Notes under the pieces: generated by a model
What the model was told of the DNA's origin: nothing
Database searches by the model: none
Seen by the model: only the letters and a program-made list of their open reading frames with translations
In this document: positions 1-5,031 of the stretch, piece after piece
How positions within the stretch are numbered: the first letter of the stretch is position 1
Layout of the letters: each line of letters opens with the position of its first letter
Assembly: GCA_964403795.1 (NCBI GenBank)
Contig: CAYOHP010000201.1
Location: 1 to 9,427 of the forward strand
Reading direction: 5' to 3'
Length of the DNA stretch: 9,427 nucleotides
Source: CAYOHP01 sp964403795 [NCBI: uncultured bacterium]
Lineage (GTDB): Bacteria; Muiribacteriota; UBA6191; CAZXTJ01
Program-made: the position numbers and the translations under genes

Positions 1-641
1 CTCTCGGAGAGCGCCGCGCAGTTCACCACCACGAAGGGTCCGCCCCGGCGAGGGCTCGCCTCGTGGACCAGCCGGGCGACGAGTTCCTTGCCGGTGCCGG
101 ACTCCCCGGTGACGAGCACGGTGGCGTCGGTGGCGGCGGCCTTTTGAGCCCGGGCGAGCTGGTGCCGGAGCGCCGGGTCCTCGCCCACCGGTTCGCCCGA
201 GCGGCTCTCGGCCAGGGTGGCGAGCGAGCGGTCGGCCAGGTCGAGGCGCTCGGCCAGGGTCGCCTGGGCCGAGAGCCGGGCCACGATCTCGTCCCAGGCC
301 GTGTCCTTGAACATGAAATCGTGGATCCGGTGGGCCAGCAGCAGGCGGACCGCGGCCTCCCGCTCGATCCCCGAGACCACCACGACCCTCGGCGAGCGGC
401 CCGCCTTGTCGATCGCCTCCAGCACCCGACGCCCGCCCTCGGGGTCGACCGGTCCCCCCCGACGCTCCGGGAGCCCCATGTCGAGCACCACCAGGTGGAA
501 GGCCTCGGCCGCCACCCTGGCCATGCCGGTCTCCAGGTCGCCGGCGGCCTCGACCTCGAAGCCGGGGACCACCTCGTCGCGGAGGCCCGCGACCAGGATC
601 CCCCGGAAGGTGGCGTCGTCCTCGATGACCAGTGCCCTCAC
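1..641 (-). CDS. NtrC-family sigma-54-dependent response regulator, N-terminal part (partial)
   Basis: This is a cytoplasmic response regulator whose AAA+ domain should remodel sigma-54 RNA polymerase once the receiver is phosphorylated. 213 codons are visible and the rest lies left of the window. Residues 1-120 are a receiver domain: acidic pocket E7-D8-D9, phosphoacceptor D54 in [10 protein letters not shown]90 in VVVVSG, and K112 in FMFKD. After a short helical linker (about 125-165) the AAA+ domain begins, with Walker A GESGTGKE at 179-186 and the conserved [10 protein letters not shown] at 202-211. The start is GTG, preceded by GGAGG with a 6-base gap. It overlaps the stop of the upstream kinase as GTGA, so the two are probably translationally coupled and functionally paired. 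The GAFTGA loop and the DNA-binding helix-turn-helix are not visible. The D54-S90 spacing is longer than usual for receivers. The family is secure; promoter targets are inferred only. Confidence 0.93.
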   Translation of the reverse strand, partial: MRALVIEDDATFRGILVAGLRDEVVPGFEVEAAGDLETGMARVAAEAFHLVVLDMGLPERRGGPVDPEGGRRVLEAIDKAGRSPRVVVVSGIEREAAVRLLLAHRIHDFMFKDTAWDEIVARLSAQATLAERLDLADRSLATLAESRSGEPVGEDPALRHQLARAQKAAATDATVLVTGESGTGKELVARLVHEASPRRGGPFVVVNCAALSE

Positions 642-3304
642 GAGGAGCCTCCGGGGTCGGTACCGTAGCCGGTCTGAGGCAGGCGGAGCCGGGCCCGGGC
701 GCCGGTTGCTGCCGGCTCGAGGGTGAGGTCTCCCCCCCGGGCGCGGAGCAGGCGCCTCGCCAGCGGGAGGCCGGTGCCGGTGCCGTCCTCCCGGGTGGTG
801 ACGCCCTCGGCGAAGAGCCGCTCGGGATCCCCGGGGGGGAGGCCCCGCCCGTCGTCCTCCAGCACCAGGGTCCCGCGGCTCGGGTCGGGGACCGCCCGGA
901 TCCTGCCCGCGCCGGCCTGGGAGGCGTTCTCCAGCAGGACGTCGAACACCGTCCCGAGGTCGGCGCAGAGCGCCGGGCCGTCGGGATGGAAGACCGGGGG
1001 CGGGCGGATGCCTTCCACCGAGAGCGAGAGGCCCCGAGCCGCGAACGACCGGGCCCTGGCCTCGAGACGTTCGCAGGGATCGATCCGGAAGGGAGCCAGC
1101 CGGGTGCGCAGCGACTCGTTCCAGGACCGGAAGCGGCCGGCCAGATCGACCAGGCGGGCCTGGAGGGCGGCGGGATCGGGAGGGGGCCGGCCCTCCGACA
1201 GGCCCGACCAGAGGCGGTGGAAGTTCCCGGCCAGCTGGCGGAGAGCCTCCTTGCCGGAGTCCAGGCTCGCCACCGCTTCCCGGACCGGCTCCAGGCCGGC
1301 ATGGTCGCGACAGGCCGAGGCCAGGTCCCGGAGCCGCTCCATGCGGGCCAGCGCTCCGTCGGGCCCGGAGAGCAGGCGCAGCACGTCGGCGAGCGCCTCC
1401 GGGGTCAGGAAGGCGGCCGCGAAGCGCTCCGGCTTGCCGGCGAAGGTCTTGGCGACCGCCAGCTTGGAGGACAGCGAGTGGAAGGTCTCCGCCCGCAGCG
1501 ACTCGAGGGCCGAGAGCAGCTCGGCGGGCCGGTCGGCCGCTTGCGCCAGGGCCCGGCGGGCCGCCGCCAGCGCCTCCGCCAGCTCGGCGATCGAGGCGTA
1601 GCGCTGTTCCGGTCGCGCCGCCAGGGCCCGGGCCAGCACCGGAGCCAAGAGCTCGCCCCGACCGGGGCCGAGGTCCTCGGGGCGCACCGGGAAGCCTTCC
1701 AGTTTCTTGTGGTACTCGCGCCGCTCGAAGGGCAGTCGCCCGGCCAGCGCCTCGAACAGGGTGAGGCCGGTGGAGTAGACCTCGGAGCGGACGTCGGCGG
1801 AGAGCCCCATCAGCTGCTCGGGAGCCATGAAGAGGGGAGATCCGAGCAGGGCCCCGGTGCGGGTCAGGCGCTCGTCGGCGGTGTCCAGCGCCAGCCCGAA
1901 GTCGGCCAGCCTGGTGGTCCCGTCCCGGCACAGGAAGAGGTTCTCGGGCTTCACGTCCCGGTGGAGGAGCCCCTTGTCGTGGCAATGGGCTAGGGCCGCG
2001 GTGAGCCCCAGGGCCATGGCGAAGAACTCGTCGGTGGCGAGCGGGCCCCGCTCCAGGCGCGCCCCCAGGGTCTCGCCCTCGAGGAGCTCCATGGTGAGGA
2101 TCGGCCAGGGTTCGCTCGCCACGTCGTGGACCCGGACGATGTTGGGGTGCGAGATGCCGGCCAGGGTCCGGGCCTCCCGGACGAAGCGCTCCCGGGCCAG
2201 GTCCTCCCCGACCAGGAGCGGCGAGAGCAGCTTCACCGCCACCGGGCGCGAGAGCGCCGTGTCCTCGGCGGCGAAGACCAGACCCATTCCTCCCTTGCCG
2301 AGGAGGCGGGGGCCCCGGTACCGCTCCGGGATCCGGGCCGCCAGCGCCTCCACCGTGAACATCCCCTGGGTGGGCGAGGCGGTGGGGGAGGAGGCCGTGG
2401 CTGCCGAGGCCGGGTTACCGGGTGCCGGCGCCTCCGGACCTGGTGCCGGGGTTGCGCGGGCTGCGGGGGACAGAGCCGGGGACCGGGGAAGCGAGGGGTC
2501 CTCGGGGGAAGGCCGGGAGCCGTGCCCCGGGCCGCGGCGGCGGACGGCCCACAGGCCGGCTACCCCCAGGGCAGCAAGGGCCCCGGCGGCCAGCCTGGCC
2601 CAGGGCGGCCGGTGCGGGGCAGGTGATCCGGGCACCTCGTCCCGCAGGGGGGCGACGGTCGGGAGCGGGGCTGCCTCGGGGCGGCGCCTGGCGGTGCGGA
2701 GCAGGGTGGTCAGGTCGTCGCGCAGGGCGGCCCGGACCTCGGGGTTGTCGGGGAGGCGGTCCCGGTAGCGGGCAACCAGGGCAGGGACCGCCAGCTCGGG
2801 AACCGGATCCCAGTCGAACATGGCGACCAGGCAGACGACCGAGGCCGGGAGGGTCACCGAGGAAGCCTTCTGCATGCCGGCGAAACGTTCCCGGGCCTCG
2901 GCGAGCCGGGGGAGGGGCGGAGGGATGCGAGGGCAGGCGGAGGGGGCGCCCGTACCGACCGGGTTCCCGTGGACGAAAGCCGCGGCCCAGGCCATCAGAT
3001 CCTCGAAGGTGCGCCGGGAGTCCTCGGGGATCCGCTCGCGTTCGGCCTGCGGGAGCAGGGAGGAGAGCGCCTCGACCTCGGTCCCGAGCTCGGGACATGC
3101 CTCGGGGATCCGGGCGAAGGCCTCCCGGATTCGCGAGCGGTCGAACCGGGCTCCCCCGGGCGCTCTCGGGTCGGACCCCAGGGCCGTCAGGGTCGCCTCC
3201 GACCAGGCACGCAGGTCGCTTGCGACGGCCGCACCGGGAGCGTAGGCGAGGGCCGCGACCGGGAGGAACCGGAGGAGGGAGGAGACGGAACGGAGCCGCG
3301 GCAC
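638..3304 (-). CDS. Transmembrane hybrid: Hanks Ser/Thr kinase fused to GHKL histidine-kinase ATPase domain
   Basis: 888-residue signalling protein. Residues 1-29 look like a signal peptide or anchor; 30-234 are an unrecognised extracytoplasmic region with three Cys (70, 124, 158). A transmembrane helix at 235-254 is followed by RRR, and a Pro/Ala/Ser-rich linker runs to about 320. A Ser/Thr kinase domain (about 329-579) has G-loop GKGGMG 336-341, VAVK Lys358, Glu377, HRDVKPEN 448-455, DFG 468-470 and APE 494-496. A helical region follows, then a GHKL ATPase (about 775-876) with N-box LLENASQAG (Asn793), G1 DDGRG 817-821, F-box LF 830-831 and G2 GTGTGL 841-846. A possible phosphoacceptor is His696 in FHRLWSGL, correctly spaced before the ATPase but unlike a standard H-box. 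The helix F Asp is Glu508. I chose the GTG at 3304 because the signal peptide follows at once; the frame is open further upstream to 3562, but that stretch crosses hairpins and the neighbour's stop. It probably forms an operon with the downstream NtrC-like regulator. Confidence 0.9.
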   Translation of the reverse strand: MPRLRSVSSLLRFLPVAALAYAPGAAVASDLRAWSEATLTALGSDPRAPGGARFDRSRIREAFARIPEACPELGTEVEALSSLLPQAERERIPEDSRRTFEDLMAWAAAFVHGNPVGTGAPSACPRIPPPLPRLAEARERFAGMQKASSVTLPASVVCLVAMFDWDPVPELAVPALVARYRDRLPDNPEVRAALRDDLTTLLRTARRRPEAAPLPTVAPLRDEVPGSPAPHRPPWARLAAGALAALGVAGLWAVRRRGPGHGSRPSPEDPSLPRSPALSPAARATPAPGPEAPAPGNPASAATASSPTASPTQGMFTVEALAARIPERYRGPRLLGKGGMGLVFAAEDTALSRPVAVKLLSPLLVGEDLARERFVREARTLAGISHPNIVRVHDVASEPWPILTMELLEGETLGARLERGPLATDEFFAMALGLTAALAHCHDKGLLHRDVKPENLFLCRDGTTRLADFGLALDTADERLTRTGALLGSPLFMAPEQLMGLSADVRSEVYSTGLTLFEALAGRLPFERREYHKKLEGFPVRPEDLGPGRGELLAPVLARALAARPEQRYASIAELAEALAAARRALAQAADRPAELLSALESLRAETFHSLSSKLAVAKTFAGKPERFAAAFLTPEALADVLRLLSGPDGALARMERLRDLASACRDHAGLEPVREAVASLDSGKEALRQLAGNFHRLWSGLSEGRPPPDPAALQARLVDLAGRFRSWNESLRTRLAPFRIDPCERLEARARSFAARGLSLSVEGIRPPPVFHPDGPALCADLGTVFDVLLENASQAGAGRIRAVPDPSRGTLVLEDDGRGLPPGDPERLFAEGVTTREDGTGTGLPLARRLLRARGGDLTLEPAATGARARLRLPQTGYGTDPGGSS

Positions 3305-3310
3305 CCGCCC

Positions 3311-3316
3311 ACTGTA
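3311..3316 (-). promoter_or_regulatory. Possible -10 element (TACAGT) for the hybrid kinase operon
   Basis: Read on the minus strand, TACAGT lies six bases before the GTG start of the hybrid kinase. It matches four of six positions of the TATAAT consensus. If real, transcription would begin at or beside the start codon, giving a leaderless or nearly leaderless message. That agrees with the absence of any Shine-Dalgarno-like sequence (only GGGCGG precedes GTG). No convincing -35 box is seen, so this is a weak call. Confidence 0.3.
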
Positions 3317-3388
3317 CCGGGAGGCACCCAGGCCGGGTGCAGGCCCGACCACGATCTCCCGACGTCGTGGGAGGAGGGTCCGAGAGGA

Positions 3389-3431
3389 GGGAAGGCCCGG
3401 ATCCAGAGTCGGCCTGGATCCGGGCCTTCCC
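3389..3431 (-). terminator. Strong 18-bp hairpin, probable terminator of the 152-residue gene
   Basis: Perfect inverted repeat with arms 3389-3406 and 3414-3431 (18 bp each) around a 7-base loop. It sits after the stop of the minus-strand secreted-protein gene (3543) and before the hybrid kinase start (3304). No T-run follows on either strand, so either it works in a GC-rich, U-tract-independent manner or it acts as a processing or stability element at the message end. The stem itself is certain; the terminator role is inferred from position. Confidence 0.6.
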
Positions 3432-3442
3432 CTCGTCGCCTG

Positions 3443-3539
3443 GCAGCTCGCTGGCTGCGGGGTACGCCTCGCTGCTCCCCCTGGCGGAGCCAGGGGCGCT
3501 TCAAGTGCGCCCACTTCCGCGCCTGGCGGAGCCGCCGCC
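3443..3539. repeat. Cluster of short hairpins and a 12-base direct repeat downstream of the 152-residue gene
   Basis: Four further stem-loops precede the large terminator-like hairpin when read on the minus strand: arms 3525-3529/3535-3539 (5 bp), 3503-3507/3512-3516 (AAGTG/CACTT), 3478-3484/3490-3496 (CCCCTGG/CCAGGGG) and 3443-3447/3454-3458 (GCAGC/GCTGC). The 12-mer CCTGGCGGAGCC occurs at 3480-3491 and again at 3522-3533, exactly 42 bases apart. It is non-coding on my reading and could be a structured 3' UTR, a small RNA or a copy of a dispersed genomic repeat. Confidence 0.5.
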
Positions 3540-3542
3540 CGA

Positions 3543-4001
3543 TCAGTTGCCGGCCGTGGCACCCCGGAGGACCAGATAGGTCTCGCTGGCCCTGACGCTG
3601 CCCTTGCCGCTCACCGTGACCTCGGCGGGGCCTCCCATGCGGGTGTGGACGTGGAGCTCGGCGAGGCCCTCGAGGGTGACCTCCTGGCCCTCGTTGTCGG
3701 GCCGGAGGAGGATCCACCCGAAGCCCGAGATGGGGGAGCCGTTGGTGAGCTTCCAGGTCGTGGGATGGAGGTTGGTCTTGTACCAGACCCAGGCCGGGGC
3801 CCTGACGGTGCCCAGGCCCCGCGACCGGATCTCGCACTTGCCCTTCACCTTGGCGGTGCCGACCCCGCTCGCCTCCAGGGTGCCCTTGCCGCGGAAGGCG
3901 GCCTCCTGGTCGTAGCGGTAGGTCTGGTCGGCCTGGCCGGGGGCGACCAGGAGCAGGGCGGCCAAGGTGGCGAGGGAGAGGGAGCGCAACGAGGGAGTCA
4001 T
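3543..4001 (-). CDS. Small secreted protein of unknown function, glycine-patterned beta-rich
   Basis: 152 residues from an ATG preceded by AAAGG at about 6 bases. Residues 1-24 form a clear signal peptide (basic N-region, Leu/Ala core, PGQA before Asp25), so the mature part of about 128 residues is exported. It consists of two blocks with regular Gly-x-Gly turns and alternating hydrophobic residues (about 38-68 and 107-147), as in VSGKGSVRAS and GTLEASGVGTAKVKG, separated by a Trp/Tyr-rich middle (71-97). There is one Cys (56). The pattern recalls short beta-solenoid or GIN-type (DUF2807-like) folds, but this is a resemblance only and I do not recognise the family. A sigma-54 promoter candidate lies about 58 bases upstream, and an 18-bp hairpin follows the gene. 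It is the nearest gene upstream of the hybrid kinase operon on the same strand. Confidence 0.75.
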   Translation of the reverse strand: MTPSLRSLSLATLAALLLVAPGQADQTYRYDQEAAFRGKGTLEASGVGTAKVKGKCEIRSRGLGTVRAPAWVWYKTNLHPTTWKLTNGSPISGFGWILLRPDNEGQEVTLEGLAELHVHTRMGGPAEVTVSGKGSVRASETYLVLRGATAGN

Positions 4002-4022
4002 CGCTTGCCTTTCGGATCCGGT

Positions 4023-4040
4023 CCCGGCGGGTCCGCCGGG
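4023..4040 (-). promoter_or_regulatory. Perfect dyad in the leader of the 152-residue gene
   Basis: Arms CCCGGCGG (4023-4030) and CCGCCGGG (4033-4040) flank a 2-base centre. It falls between the predicted sigma-54 start (about 4047) and the ribosome binding site (about 4007-4011). It could be a leader hairpin that protects the message, or an operator for a dimeric repressor. The symmetry is certain; the role is not. Confidence 0.4.
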
Positions 4041-4058
4041 TCCGATGACCGCCTCTTC

Positions 4059-4073
4059 GCAGGACCGGTGCCA
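4059..4073 (-). promoter_or_regulatory. Sigma-54 (-24/-12) promoter candidate
   Basis: The minus strand reads TGGCAC-N5-CTGC (4073 to 4059). The -24 half TGGCAC is perfect, the -12 half is CTGC against TTGC, and the GG and GC dinucleotides are at the exact spacing required for sigma-54 holoenzyme. Predicted transcription start is about 4047, giving a leader of about 46 bases to the ATG at 4001. An NtrC-type activator gene is encoded in the same neighbourhood. Activation by that regulator is inferred. Confidence 0.55.
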
Positions 4074-4170
4074 GCCCGAGGCGCCGCCCGGAAGGCGCTT
4101 GGGGAGCGGGTCGGCACCGGGACCGAGCCATGGCGGGAAGAAATCTGCCGGGGAAGGGGGAAGGATCCTT

Positions 4171-4222
4171 CCGGTCCCGGGCCGTTCCCGGAACTCGGCT
4201 ACCCGGGGAGATCCGGTCCCGG
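4171..4222. promoter_or_regulatory. Pair of CCGGTCCCGG motifs, possible activator binding sites
   Basis: CCGGTCCCGG occurs at 4171-4180 and 4213-4222, 42 bases apart, which is four helical turns. The second copy is embedded in a perfect 16-bp dyad, GATCCGG-TC-CCGGATC, at 4210-4225. A third copy lies at 4018-4027. Relative to the predicted sigma-54 start the pair is centred near -129 and -171, the usual range for enhancer sites of NtrC-type activators. The motif is GC-rich in a GC-rich genome, so chance recurrence is possible. Confidence 0.3.
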
Positions 4223-4363
4223 ATCGCGGTGGCGGCCGCCTCGGCCGGGTCGATGGCCGGCCGCGGCGAGCCGTCGCGGTGCGCCGGAATCTGCTTGCGG
4301 ATCCGGACCTGCCGGACCTAAACTCGCCGGCTCGCCGCGAGGAGATGCCTCCGGGGGCGCACA

Positions 4364-4369
4364 GATACT
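4364..4369 (+). promoter_or_regulatory. Possible -10 element (GATACT) for the 156-residue gene
   Basis: GATACT matches four of six positions of TATAAT and would start transcription near 4375, leaving about 23 bases before the TTG start with the Shine-Dalgarno sequence inside. No good -35 box is present at the matching distance. An alternative upstream pair is TTGCGG (4294-4299) with TAAACT (4318-4323), spacer 18. Confidence 0.25.
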
Positions 4370-4384
4370 GGGGGGCTCCACCCC

Positions 4385-4391
4385 GGGAGGA
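4385..4391 (+). promoter_or_regulatory. Ribosome binding site fixing a TTG start
   Basis: GGGAGGA, six bases before TTG at 4398, is one of the clearest Shine-Dalgarno sequences in the window. It selects this non-ATG start, and the first residues encoded from it form a good signal peptide. Confidence 0.75.
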
Positions 4392-4397
4392 AAGACC

Positions 4398-4868
4398 TTG
4401 AAGACCCTCGCTCGCTTCCTGTTCGTGGCCCTGGTGGCCGCGAGCGCTTCGTTTGCCGACGACTCCGTGTTCGTGACCCTCTCGAACCAGCTCGCCGACC
4501 AGGCCTCGGCGGCCCACGACGCGGCCCTGCCGGCGCAGGGCACCTGCCATCCCCACAAGATCCTGAACTGGGAACTCCGGGGGACCATGAAGGACATCCG
4601 CAAGATCGCCCTTGAGTTCCGGGACCGGGCTGCCAAGTGCAAGGCCCGCACCCTCGTCGGCCGGATGAAGGTCAAGCGGATGGTCGCCAACATGCAGACC
4701 GCCAACTTCCTGATCGCCAATGGCGCGGCCGAGACCTGCGCCGCCTACCTCCCGGCCTGGGAGACGGCCCGCACCACCCTGGGCTCGATCGTGGCCGAGA
4801 TGTGCTGCGGCGGGAACCCGGGCGGCGGCTCGTCCGACGAGCCCCCCAGCCAGGGCGTCGCGGAGTGA
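4398..4868 (+). CDS. Small secreted Cys-containing helical protein of unknown function
   Basis: 156 residues from TTG, with GGGAGGA six bases upstream. Residues 1-20 are a signal peptide (MKTLARFLFVALV core, SFA before Asp21-Asp22). The mature part of about 136 residues looks mainly alpha-helical and amphipathic, with Lys/Arg-rich stretches (about 64-94), five Cys (50, 81, 114, 136, 137) and a flexible Gly/Ser/Pro/Glu tail from 138. The Cys pattern (CHPHK, KCKA, ETCAAY, MCCGG) would allow two disulfides, as expected outside the cytoplasm. I do not recognise a family, and no catalytic motif is evident. It is divergent from the 152-residue secreted protein across a 396-bp control region. A hairpin follows at 4941-4982, so it is probably transcribed alone. 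Confidence 0.78.
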   Translation: MKTLARFLFVALVAASASFADDSVFVTLSNQLADQASAAHDAALPAQGTCHPHKILNWELRGTMKDIRKIALEFRDRAAKCKARTLVGRMKVKRMVANMQTANFLIANGAAETCAAYLPAWETARTTLGSIVAEMCCGGNPGGGSSDEPPSQGVAE

Positions 4869-4940
4869 TCGGGTAGGCCTGGGAGAATTCCCGGGCCGAC
4901 CGACCGAGACCCGCTCCCTCCCGATGCCGGGTGGGGCAGG

Positions 4941-4982
4941 GACCAGGAGCCTGTCGCACCGAGGTGCGGCCGGCTCCTGGTC
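4941..4982 (+). terminator. Two-tier hairpin, probable terminator of the 156-residue gene
   Basis: Outer arms of 11 bp (4941-4951 and 4972-4982, GACCAGGAGCC/GGCTCCTGGTC) enclose an inner 5-bp stem, CGCAC (4955-4959) with GTGCG (4964-4968), and a 4-base loop. It lies 72 bases past the stop and just ahead of the presumed promoter of the second kinase. No T-run follows. A regulatory leader role is the alternative. Confidence 0.5.
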
Positions 4983-5003
4983 GCGTCCGGGGTCGGCCCG
5001 GAG

Positions 5004-5009
5004 TATGCT
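5004..5009 (+). promoter_or_regulatory. Possible -10 element (TATGCT) for the second kinase
   Basis: TATGCT matches four of six TATAAT positions and lies 22 bases before the ATG at 5032. Transcription would begin near 5015, just before the GAGGGAG ribosome binding site (5017-5023). There is no recognisable -35. Confidence 0.3.
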
Positions 5010-5031
5010 CCCGGCCGAGGGAGCGCGATCG

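Larger units (their letters stand above)
4002..4397. other. Divergent intergenic control region (396 bp)
   Basis: No supported gene lies here. The region separates two divergently transcribed secreted-protein genes, so it must hold promoters for both. It contains a perfect 8-bp-arm dyad at 4023-4040 in the presumed leader of the minus gene, a -24/-12 sigma-54-like element at 4059-4073, a 10-mer CCGGTCCCGG at 4018, 4171 and 4213, a 16-bp dyad at 4210-4225, and a possible -10 (GATACT) at 4364-4369 for the plus gene. The remaining open frames across it are continuations of GC-rich frames without start signals. Confidence 0.7.

Noticed and set aside
632-1993. Long plus-strand open frame opposite the hybrid kinase
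   Set aside because: It is antisense to a gene with verified kinase motifs, is rich in Gly/Arg/Gln, and has no domain or good ribosome binding site. It is a product of GC-rich third positions.
3305-3562. 86-codon N-terminal extension of the hybrid kinase
   Set aside because: It crosses the stop of the neighbouring gene and the 18-bp hairpin, is compositionally unlike the kinase, and would bury the signal peptide.
3187-4131. Minus-strand open frame overlapping the 152-residue gene in another frame
   Set aside because: Arg/Pro/Gly-rich shadow; the overlapping frame has a signal peptide and a ribosome binding site.
3645-4397. Upstream extension of the 156-residue secreted protein frame
   Set aside because: The extension is antisense to the 152-residue gene and would place the signal peptide internally. 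The TTG with GGGAGGA at 4398 explains the gene.
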